64,000 nucleotides of DNA. It comes from Ostrinia nubilalis (lineage: Eukaryota > Arthropoda > Insecta > Lepidoptera > Crambidae). Both the position numbers and the translations under genes were made by a program. The notes beneath the pieces are model-generated. The model was given only the letters and a program-made list of their open reading frames with translations. It was not told the origin of the DNA and searched no databases. The stretch spans positions 10,478,001-10,542,000 of the forward strand of contig NC_087104.1 of NCBI RefSeq assembly GCF_963855985.1, given 5' to 3'. Positions 55,800 to 64,000 of the stretch are shown one piece after another (positions within the stretch are counted from its first letter, which is position 1; each line of letters opens with the position of its first letter).

Positions 55800-57160
55800 G
55801 CCATGAGTTGTGCCGAGTTTATGACACAAAGTAAATAAATGTAAGATATGCTGTAGTTCCGTATTCAATCCAATCTAATGTCACTTTTGTTAATGGGAAT
55901 GGAAAGTGGAAGCTTGTTCGGGAACAATCTTACGAATAGAATGGAAACGGAAGTGGCAATCATTTGATAATGGATGTCTATATTAGACAAAGGTTAGTGT
56001 CGGATAAACGCGCAAAAATATTCTGTTCATGCATTAATAAAAAGAAAATCTAAATCAATTAACATGTAACTCCGATTGATACCCCTCAGTTTTATTTTTG
56101 TCTAAAACTATACGCTATTGTACTCAGTATCGTAGGAAATAGTAGTACTCAAACATCTTAAAACTTATTTTTATTCGCATGGAAAGTGATTTAAACAAAC
56201 GATAACTTTTTTGTTTCTCGAAGAAGCAATTCTACGGACTATTTTCGAACATTCACCTATAATAAGAAGTATTACAGTTTCTATTAAAGTAACACCTTTC
56301 AGCTTTTTCTCGTGAAAGCTTTTTTGAAATGCTAAATTATTCCCGCGTTAACGAAATATGTTACCTAAATGCTTTTTAGTCATGACAAACATGAACATGA
56401 AGTTCTAACAGTGCGCAAGTAATTTTTTGATGGTTTTAACATTTTGATGCTTTGATTCCTGTAAAATATAAATTTTTGACTTACGCATTGTTAGAATTTC
56501 AGTGACGAAACCATTTTTTAATTTTAAGTGAATGTTCTCTTGAACAAAAATATTTGAGTAATAGAAATAACATACACATTTACGTTACTTTGAACAAATT
56601 TTACTTAAAACTGTCACTAAATGCTTTGAAAACAACGGTAAATCTCGGTTTATTCAATTCAACTAGGAAATACCGAGTTAAAACGAACAAAACACCTGAG
56701 AAAAGCGGAGATATTCTAGTTAATTCGCAGAATATCCCGGCGAGACCATAAAACTCAGATTCAGTTAGCATTACGTGCACACTAATGAATAACGATAGTG
56801 GCTGTGTTGAATAAATTTTATTGAAGAAGCTGTAGTTAACAAAAACATCTTCTAATTTGGCCTGAAATCTAGCGTAAGTAGCAAGTCGACATACGAATTT
56901 TAGATGAGCGTTCGGTTCAGATAAGTTTAGTTCTGCATGTTTAGTTTTAACAGATGGCTTTGAGTTACTCTCCACTCTTTCCAATATTTCCAATTTTGAG
57001 AGATTCAAATAATGTAGTCTTTACTAATATAAAGCTGAAGAGATTTTTCAAAAGAGGACACAATTTTTTGTTTATATGTTTTCTTGAACGCGCTAATCAT
57101 CTCAAGAACTATGATGGTTCAAATTGAAAATATATTTTTGTGTTGGATAGCCCATTTATC
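55800..57160. other. AT-rich stretch, no supported gene
   Basis: Contains a 135-codon minus-strand frame (56601-57008), the longest unassigned one. Its protein shows no motif I recognise, and its start codon sits in AT-rich DNA. It is left uncalled. Confidence 0.35.
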
Positions 57161-57169
57161 TAGGAAAGC

Positions 57170-57284
57170 TTTAGTCTACATAACATAACCCTAGACAGCC
57201 TATAGCGGCGGAGCAGTAAAGAAAAATGTTGCTGAAACGGGAAATATTATTCAAGCTATTTTCACGAAGGTTACACAGCTAGTT
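57170..57284 (+). mobile_element. Helitron-like 3' end
   Basis: Contains ctacataacataaccctaga, agtaaagaaaaatgttgctg and a 3' end ttacacagCTAG before T. It matches 31900-32014. Confidence 0.6.
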
Positions 57285-58405
57285 TATTTAATTTTAACAT
57301 CATTTTGATGGCTGCACACTACTGCACTGCTTTCACATGGTTTGAATTCGGCTGGAGGCAAATTGTAATTATTCCACGTCATGGACGCTTAAAGCGAATG
57401 TAGAGTCTATTCATGTACATATCTATTCGAATATGTTTATTACAGGCTCTGTTTAGTATTTCTCTTTTTATAGTCAATTAAATGTTGTAGTAACAGCCTA
57501 GAGGTTTAGGAAATAAGATGTATTTTTGTGATGGAGCAAACAAAACAAAATCGATTGTCTCCTAATATACTAGAACTAATCAAACCAACAAAACTGAAAA
57601 AAAAACATGCTACGAAACTTTTAATCGTGCCCAAAAATAAATATTTTTAGACAATGATCAATGAATCGTATTAAATCGTTCTGAGCAAACTGAACAGAAG
57701 CCGATAAAGGTCAAAGTTTGCGAGAGAATATTGGGTGCTGCAATCGTTTTTTATTTGTCAACTCATTTTGATAACGAGGTAAGAATTTTGTGAGTTTTAG
57801 AGTCACTAATACAGCTATCCCCTTGAGGTCGTCGGTCCATTGAGCAGAGAGAAGCAGGTATACATTTATTCACTTACACTTACAGGCTGTGCGTGTGTAT
57901 AATGTCTAAAATAGTAGCTTACTATAAACATGATAGACATATTTAAGTGATACGCAGGGACTTCATATTTGGGCACTTTCAGAACATGATAGACTATTAA
58001 TTTCTATATTTAGAAACTTGGGCCTGAAAAGCCTTCACCTTTTACTAAACTTACCTAACTAATAGTAGGTACGGGTACGAGTACCTTCGTAGAGCACAGC
58101 TGGCAAAAGAATAGGCTATACTATACATGTAAATGATGAAATGGGCCGCTCGTAGTACCCAAAAGGTTCACATTTCAATTTGCCTTAGTACTCATGCAAG
58201 GTACTGCAGGAAGCGACTTGTATGACTGTTCTGTTGGTAGTACATATTAATTTATTTGGAGTGGTGGATTTCTTTTTAACTCTGACACTCAAAAAATTCC
58301 TAAATGTTGCTTCAGTTTATTGAATTAACATCATTCAGTAACTTCGTCGCAGTAGACTTCGATAAAAAGTAACCTAATGTATAAATCAACTATGTTCAAG
58401 TAACT
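57285..58405. other. No recognised gene
   Basis: AT-rich sequence; no repeat border or motif is supported. Confidence 0.4.
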
Positions 58406-58409
58406 AAAC

Positions 58410-58470
58410 ATTATGAAGAGATTTCCTAGCGACAAGACTGCCTAAATTGTACCGTATCGATTTTGTAAGT
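58410..58470 (+). mobile_element. Interspersed repeat with 'gcgataagaccgc' core, copy 3
   Basis: The core agagatttcctagcgacaag, then actgcctaaattgtacc, matches 8085-8165 and 47562-47640. Confidence 0.5.
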
Positions 58471-58499
58471 ATGTATTTTTTTTTATTGGTATTTTTGTG

Positions 58500-59480
58500 T
58501 GATGATGTGATGCATTATAAAGAGAACCTATCTATCTATGTTTCAAGGTATCTAATACAAATAGAGTTTTTTTACTTCAATATCTTAATACTTATGTCAA
58601 ACGCTGCTCACCACACTGTGCCTGTGGCACCGAATTATTTTTCGCTGTACTATTTCTTTTATTATAAGCGTAGTGAGTCCCAGCGAAGAATATTTTATTC
58701 GCTTTCGCTCGAGGAAACTGAACTATTAGATTATTTGTGCGATACGTTTTCTTTATAGAAGCAATGCCATTTCAGAAATAATGTTTTGTATTTTGAGGAA
58801 AGAAAAACGTTTCATTCAAAATAAAATTGATTCACAGAGAGAACTATAAATTTTTTGACAATAATAGTGCTAACTAAGCAAAGCTATAAGTAGGTACATA
58901 CCGCACGTGCGCACACCTAGATGAATACTAGTACAACTCAAAAAATCCAAAATCGAGTTATTGCGACTTCAAAATCTACGACAAAAACTAAGAGAACTTC
59001 TGGTTGTTTCTATAAAGAGAAGTTTTTGGTTTTACTATTGTTTATCTAGGGGTGCAATACAGCTGCAATACCCACACACACCCATTTGACCACTCGCTTT
59101 TTAGATTTTTCAACAAACAGTTTCATTAAAACAACGTTTATTAATATGCGAAGAAACTAGCAAGCTTCTTACTAAGTTGCAAGTAAAGTAAACCTTCTTC
59201 AACACCTCCATTAGCGTTACTAAATAAATATTGTAACAAAGTTGAAAGGCAAACGGCGCCGCGCAAACAAACTTAAACCGTATCATGTGAGTGGTGCGGG
59301 TGTAATTATAACCGTCTCTGATCGCTCGCGCTCTACATGACGTAGCACAAAAAGAAAAGCCACCTCAAACAAAGTATAATTAATTATAAATTAATTTAAG
59401 ATGCAAGCTCAATGTCCCTGGCCAGTCCTTTTAAAGAGTAGGTACAAAAGTTTTGTCCTAGATAATATTCATTCATTCAT
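58500..59480. other. No recognised gene; GC-richer patch at 59250-59360
   Basis: The 103-codon frame at 58447-58758 overlaps the repeat core and has no motif. The patch aggcaaacggcgccgcgcaa, then gtctctgatcgctcgcgctc, lacks a frame and a repeat partner. Confidence 0.3.
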
Positions 59481-59491
59481 TCTTAAAATGA

Positions 59492-59596
59492 AAAATCGCG
59501 GGAGATGCCTGGATGCGAGCGGCGCAGGATCGGTCTTCGTGGAAATCCTTGGGGGAGGCCTCCAGCAGTGGACGTCTTTCGGCTGAAACGACGAAT
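59492..59596 (+). mobile_element. RTE-type LINE 3' end, short
   Basis: Encodes CLDASGAGSVFVEILG in one frame, with the RTE terminal VDVF-type end in another (gatcggtcttcgtggaaatc, gcagtggacgtctttcggct), followed by an ACGA tail. It is 5' truncated. Confidence 0.8.
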
Positions 59597-59611
59597 AAAA
59601 GTATAACTCTC

Positions 59612-59800
59612 GATGTTCTGTCTCTTCTATTTCGTACATGACTCTTCATTGAACAAGCGCACCAATAGCATTACTGTGAAAGCTATTGGTAATTTCAAAC
59701 GGGCACTTTGTTGCGGCGGCGCAAACGTAATTAAATTGTTGTTAGCAACTTATCTGCAGCACTGAGCGTTTGAAGCGGGTCAATAATCGAGCCAACATTG
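59612..59800 (+). repeat. Repeat D, uninterrupted copy
   Basis: The segment gatgttctgtctcttctatt to aataatcgagccaacat. Its left part (59612-59672) recurs at 60046-60108 with about 12 percent difference. Its right part (59674-59800) recurs at 62981-63106 with about two differences. The LINE and foldback insertions lie between these two recurrences. Confidence 0.85.
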
Positions 59801-60045
59801 TACAGTCAACGTCAACAGTTCGTGACACCCAAAGTAGCCAAAAAACTCGCAACACAATACGTACAAAACGTTACAATTGGCAAGGTTATGTTTATCAACT
59901 TTTTGGCCACTTAGGTCACCAACTATTTAAAGCTGACTGTATTTCTATACAATTACTTAAAGGCTAAAGTCGTAGTCCTGGTGATTCGGATTAGGTTGAA
60001 ATGCCAACTGCACAAATCTAAAACGTCTAAGACGACTTGGACCTA

Positions 60046-60108
60046 GATGTTCTGTCTGTTCTATTCCGTACATGGCTCATGATTGAACAAGCGCACCAGT
60101 AGCAATAC
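60046..60108 (+). repeat. Repeat D, left part beside LINE tail
   Basis: gatgttctgtctgttctatt to caccagtagcaatac, ending where the LINE tail begins. It is clearly more diverged from 59612-59672 than the right part is from its partner. Confidence 0.85.
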
Positions 60109-60481
60109 AAATTCAAATTCAAATTCATTTATTTGCACAGGAACATGGTACAATACAGATGTCAGATAAAAACAATCAGGTTCAACATGTTTCGTCTACA
60201 AGACATGCAAAAATTTCATAGTCAATTACTTAATAGTTTTATCAAATCATGCATTTTACATAATATTATAAATAATCCGTTTTTATTAGGTCATTTCATA
60301 ATTCATAGTCAATAATAATAATAAATTTATAATTACGGCATGCGAAATCCATGTACGAGTAGGTATGTATCAACAGCGCTTTTGAAATTAACAATAGTCC
60401 ATAATTAATTGTCAATATTATTTTATATAATGTCAAATGCTCCAAATAAATTCAATACATGTCATTTTTTAAGTTTACAAT

Positions 60482-60889
60482 TCATTTATAATTTAAAAAT
60501 TCCGTAACAGAATAAAAGCATTTCTCTGCTAGCCAATTTTTCAATCTGTTTTTAAATAGATTTATAGGTAAGTCAGAAATGTTAACAGGTATCTTATTGT
60601 ATATTTTGATTGCCATTATGAAATAATTTTTTCTGTACAATTCAGTCCTAATGGCTGGCTGGATATTTAGTCTATTAGGGTGCCTGCGGCTGTATAATTT
60701 GCTATCATTATATTTTGTAAAGAAATATGGGTATTTTTTTACAAATAATCCCGTTTCAAATATGTACAAGCATGGCAAAGTAAGAAGATTTAATTTGATG
60801 AACCATGGCTTACAGTTGTCCAGTGGCTCTAAGTTGCACATTGCACGGATACATTTTTTCTGTATTTTAAATAATGTTTCAATCTCACA
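60482..60889 (-). pseudogene. LINE reverse transcriptase C-terminal region
   Basis: About 136 codons open to a stop. The order LFKIQKKCIRAMCNL, then NCKPWFIKLNLLTLPCLYI, FVKKYPY, a SRRHPNRL block and IKIYNKIPVNI, near the C-terminus, is the standard end of Jockey/CR1-type polyproteins. The frame begins where the foldback element interrupts it. It is well preserved, with no stop or shift in this part. Confidence 0.85.
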
Positions 60890-60891
60890 TA

Positions 60892-62272
60892 GTCCAGTCA
60901 ATAAAGCATTATAGATGGAAAACTGTAGAACACAATTTCTGACTTCAGGACTTTATTTAGACTAGTTAGGAGGTGAACATAGCAAAAGTCCCCGCCCTTA
61001 GCCCTTGAGCCGGCGGGGAGAGGGGGGTTTAAAGGTGCCACTTTTCGGTTTTTCGCTTAATCCTCGGAAACTATGCGTCCTAGTGACATGACTACTTTGA
61101 ACCAAAAAAGCATATTAAATTTGCTACAGATGAGATAGACAAGTTTTTCTATAAATTGTATAGTTTTCGCGGCATCTGCTCTAGAAGGTCTGTAATATTG
61201 GAAATTTTATTTTTGTCTTACATGTTCCCATCAGGAGAAAATCGACTAAATCAACATTGAGCAATCATTCTAGACATGCGGGAGCATGTTAAGCCTAGTT
61301 CCAGCGAGGGGACTACACCGTGCGTATATTTAGACGAATCACTTTGAGCCACTTTTGAATCCTCATCACTCAAAAACTACTGTGCATTAACACTTCAAAT
61401 TTGGCTCATGTGTTGAGACTTACAAGATATACATCAGTTTCAAATTTCATAAATATGCCTCAAACGGTTCTTTAGATATTGACGTCCAAAAATCTACATG
61501 TCTGACCTATAGACCAAATTCTAACCTTTTCCAGATGACCTCGAAGGTTCAAATTTGGCATCCAGAAAGGTAATTATGTAAATACAAAGGAACAAATAAA
61601 AAACCAGTAAATTTTAACATTTCACATGTGATAGATAGATAGTAGTGCTCTGAATATCGATTTTTGAACGTCAATACCTAAATAACCGTTTGAGGTATAT
61701 TTATGAAATTTGAAGCTGATGTACATCTTGCAAGTCTCAATACATGAGCCAAATTTGAAGTGTTAATGCACAGTAGTTTTTGAATGATGAGGAGTCAAAA
61801 GTGGCTCTAATTGGTTCGTCTAAATATACGCACGGTGCAGTCCCCTCCATGGAACTAGGCTTAACATGCTCCCGCATGTCTATAGTGTTTGCTCAATGTT
61901 GATTTAGTTGATTTTCTCCTGAAAGGAACATGTAAGACGACAATAAAATTTCCAATTTTACAGACCTTCTAGAGCAGAAACCGCAAAAACTATACAAGAT
62001 ATAGAAAAACTTGACGGTCTCACCTGTAGCAAATTGAATAAGCTTTTTATGGTTCATAGTAGTCATGTCACTAGGACGCATAGTTTCCGAGGATTAAGCG
62101 AAAAACCGAAAAGTGGTACCTTTAAACCCCCCTCTCCCCGCCGGCTCAAGGGCTAAGGGCGGGGACTTTTGCTATGTTCACCACCTAACTAGGCTGAATA
62201 AAGTCCCGAGGTCAGAAATTGTGTTCCACGGATTTCTCTCTACACCGTCGTTAAGGCATTCATTGACTGGAC
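60892..62272. mobile_element. 1.38-kb foldback transposon with TA duplication, inside LINE
   Basis: Starts gtccagtcaat and ends attgactggac, flanked by TA at 60890-60891 and 62273-62274. The arms are long: about 60892-61490 on the left and 61660-62272 on the right, with ccccgcccttagcccttgag and tttaaa at matching places. The central spacer is about 170 bp. Arms differ by several percent in the inner part. There is no transposase frame. The TA duplication suggests Tc1/mariner-type integration. Confidence 0.9.
61760..61836. repeat. 77-bp segment copied to 62904-62980
   Basis: This part of the right arm of the foldback element, from gtgttaatgcacagtagttt to tatacgcacggt, is identical to 62904-62980. 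The equivalent part of the left arm differs at several positions. Confidence 0.9.
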
Positions 62273-62274
62273 TA

Positions 62275-62581
62275 ACAACAGTTTCCCCATATTACAAGTC
62301 CATAGCGTATATACAACATAACCATGATATGCAAGAAGTGCTAGTTTTAAATCATTTGTTTTTCGCATTTTATAAAGAACATACACAAATCGATTAATCT
62401 TATTACAAAGCTGTTCAACATGTAATTTCCATGAACAATTGGGATCCTGCGTTAAGCCTAAAAATACAGCACTATCAGATTTACAAATTTTTTCATTATT
62501 ACAATAAATATTTAATTTTGGAGTCGTCATTTTTACATTGTGAAATTGAATAAGTTTGGTCTTGGATACATTAATATACAA
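62275..62581 (-). pseudogene. LINE reverse transcriptase mid region
   Basis: Reads NVSKTKLIQFHNV, then KSDSAVFLGLTQDPNCSWK and HVEQLCNKINRFVYVLYKM, then AYHGYVVYT. This is the conserved region directly after the YxDD box (KTK, FLG and W..H motifs). The YGLVIWGN motif continues in a second frame after a 1-base shift near 62310. The start is a deletion junction rather than a real initiation site. Confidence 0.85.
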
Positions 62582-62622
62582 TTTATGGTTAATTTATGGT
62601 TACATTAATGGTTACAGAATTT
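62582..62622. repeat. Short tandem repeat at LINE deletion junction
   Basis: Reads ttatggttaatttatggtta, then cattaatggttacag: three near-copies of atggttaa exactly where the LINE lacks its polymerase core. This fits end joining with locally copied filler. Confidence 0.7.
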
Positions 62623-62903
62623 GTTTGAGTCTAATAATGATTTGGTACATGTATCTATAAAAGCTTCATTAAACAAGTTTGCTATATCTTTAGGGTCGTT
62701 TATAATTTTATCCATGTGTCTTATTTCGTCAATGTTGTTATTTGAGGAAATCATTTCATCTTTCATCTTAATGATATTCCACGCAGCCTTGCATTTATTT
62801 TTTGAATTATCAAGAATTTTTTTATTGTGTGTTTGTTGCGACTTATTAATGCACTTTTTCAATACTTTATTATATTTAAGGAAAGCTTCTTTATATGTTT
62901 TAT
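62605..62903 (-). pseudogene. LINE linker region between endonuclease and reverse transcriptase
   Basis: Reads YKEAFLKYNKVLKKCINK, NKCKAAWNIIKMKDEM and IINDPKDIANLFNEAFI. The order lysine-rich helix, AAWNIIK, then DPKDIANLFN is the usual linker before the polymerase fingers. It breaks off at 62605, and the upstream codons beyond 62903 belong to the copied foldback segment. Confidence 0.8.
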
Positions 62904-63106
62904 GTGTTAATGCACAGTAGTTTTTGAATGATGAGGAGTCAAAAGTGGCTCTAATTGGTTCGTCTAAATATACGCACGGTACTGTGAAAGCTATTGGTAA
63001 TTTCAAACGGGCACTTTGTTGCGGCGGCGCAAACGTAATTAAATTGTTGTTAGCAACTTATCTGTAGCACTGAGCGTTTGAAGCGGGTCAATAATCGACC
63101 CAACAT
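62904..63106 (+). repeat. Junction block made of two nearby sequences
   Basis: 62904-62980 is identical to 61760-61836, and 62981-63106 is nearly identical to 59674-59800. Both pieces are in direct orientation. It replaces the sequence expected 5' of the LINE fragment. Confidence 0.85.
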
Positions 63107-63111
63107 CATAC

Positions 63112-63235
63112 TAAGGGTGGGTTGCACCATCTTAGTTTACCTTTGACAAACGTCTAAAATCTGTCAAACTCCATACAACAAACACCGGTTATCGTCATAG
63201 TTACGGTCAAAGTTAGGTCGTGCAACTCACCCTAA
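63112..63235. mobile_element. Palindromic MITE family A, copy 8
   Basis: It starts taagggtgggttgcaccatc and ends gtcgtgcaactcaccctaa. The gtctaaaatctgtcaaactc core is kept. Confidence 0.85.
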
Positions 63236-63355
63236 ATATCTACTCGTCTATTATACTATTAAATTATCACTAGTGGTTCGTGGATTAAGATGCCAGCTGT
63301 TGCAATTTTAAATCCTGCGAAATTACCATATTTCTACCTGTACGCTTATCCTACT

Positions 63356-63544
63356 TCCTACTATAAATGCTAAAGTTTGGATGTCTGGATGTTTGTTACT
63401 CTTTCACGCAAAAACTACTGAACGGATTTTGATGAAACTTTACGGTATTATTGTTTATAACCCAGAATATCATATAGGCTATAATTTATGACGATCTGTG
63501 ACAAACGAAATTTCACGCGGGTGAAGCCGCGGGAAAAAGCTACT
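63356..63544 (+). mobile_element. Helitron-like element, near complete
   Basis: It starts TC and then ctactataaatgctaaag, keeps ctactgaacggattttgatg and ctataatttatgacgatctg, and ends gtgaagccgcgggaaaaagc, where CTAG has become CTAC. The ataatttatgacgatctgtg block also lies in the tandem units at 21.9 and 22.4 kb, on the other strand. Confidence 0.75.
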
Positions 63545-63754
63545 TCTACATAAATCCATCCTGAAAAACCAAAATGTGTATATAAATAGGAGCTTGATGT
63601 TATATTTTCTTTTACATAGCGACTATTTTTATGTAAAGTAGAGAATTATTTTTTCCCAAAGATATTATTTTTTTATTCAACGGGAGCTTAATCTAATACA
63701 GAACTTCTTGTTGTCTTTTTTTGCCTATGTAGTAAATAAGTAGGTGATATTTTT

Positions 63755-63782
63755 AACCGATTTCAAAAAAGGAGGAGGTCAT
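63755..63782 (+). mobile_element. Retroelement fragment (aaccgatttcaaaaaaggag)
   Basis: This short motif is frequent in lepidopteran non-LTR 3' ends. Only the motif is left here. Confidence 0.35.
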
Positions 63783-64000
63783 CAAATAAGTCTGAAAACG
63801 TGCTGTCAACGCACAAGCCAATATTTTTCCAGCTACCCTCAGCACATAAATAAATAACTTTGAGTCTGCAACAATATCAGCAAGTTGAGCACGATTTAAT
63901 ATTCCATAACGTTCGGAACACTAAACTGTCGTAAACTACTGCGAATATATTAAACGGGCCGGGTTAATATTGAGCCAAGTTGCGGCTCAGACGGTACGAG

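Larger units (their letters stand above)
60109..62903 (-). mobile_element. Jockey/CR1-like LINE, 5' truncated, internally deleted, split by a foldback element
   Basis: On the minus strand it runs from a linker region (62903-62605), through the segment after the polymerase palm (62581-62275), across an inserted foldback element (60892-62272), to the reverse transcriptase C-terminus (60889-60482), a 3' UTR, and a tail of (GAATTT)n repeats at 60109-60132. The endonuclease and the catalytic polymerase core (the YxDD box) are absent. It is a dead copy. Confidence 0.85.

Noticed and set aside
56601..57008. 135-codon open frame on the minus strand, the longest unassigned one besides the LINE
   Set aside because: The protein has no recognisable motif, composition follows the AT-rich DNA, and no neighbouring exon or splice pattern supports it.

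Overview
The window looks like intergenic or deep intronic DNA from a moth or butterfly (Lepidoptera). The evidence is the transposon complement. It has many Helitron-like elements of the Lep1 type (host A, TC at one end, CTAG at the other, host T), many 3' ends of RTE-type LINEs with the C-terminal GRPPTRWTDDLV and VQQWTS-type motifs, tRNA-headed SINEs with TTTA tails, and a short run of TTAGG, the usual lepidopteran telomere repeat. It is AT-rich with few GC-rich islands, and those islands are mostly repeats. I found no convincing host protein-coding exon, rRNA gene, functional tRNA gene or CRISPR array. All reading frames with recognisable protein similarity are transposon remnants.

Layout. 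0-1.1 kb: one large palindrome, cut by the window edge. 1.1-9 kb: AT-rich DNA with RTE tails and MITEs. 9-27 kb: a clean Lep1 Helitron, a tRNA-derived SINE, Harbinger-like MITEs with 3-bp target duplications, a possible tRNA-Lys primer-binding site of a lost LTR element, a SINE nested in an RTE tail, and a recent 524-533 bp tandem duplication at 21.7-22.9 kb. 27.8-31.25 kb: a young non-autonomous LTR retrotransposon (about 514-bp LTRs, perfect 5-bp TATTG duplication, no gag or pol) with an extra upstream LTR copy; its leader carries an array of short RNA-type hairpins. 32.6-33.4 kb: a 736-bp TA-flanked inverted-repeat element. 34.7-38.3 kb: a possible TTAA-flanked element. 36-47 kb: several Helitron-like copies and palindromic MITEs. 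47-52 kb: SINE copies, and an RTE tail with an exact 9-bp duplication next to an uninterrupted copy of its target. 52.5-54.6 kb: a 2.1-kb TIR transposon inserted at TA into another retroelement. 59.6-63.1 kb: a broken Jockey/CR1-like LINE split by a 1.38-kb foldback transposon and bordered by a junction assembled from neighbouring sequence.

The main theme is nested and serial transposition. Insertions into insertions allow relative dating: the LTR element and the foldback element are young, while the RTE tails and several MITEs are older. The most unusual signals are the hairpin array in the LTR element, the patchwork junction at 62904-63107, the palindrome at the window start whose outer arms are nearly identical while its inner arms are diverged, and a free-standing pre-miRNA-like hairpin at 31282-31351. 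All family names rest on motif recognition by eye; no search or alignment program was run.
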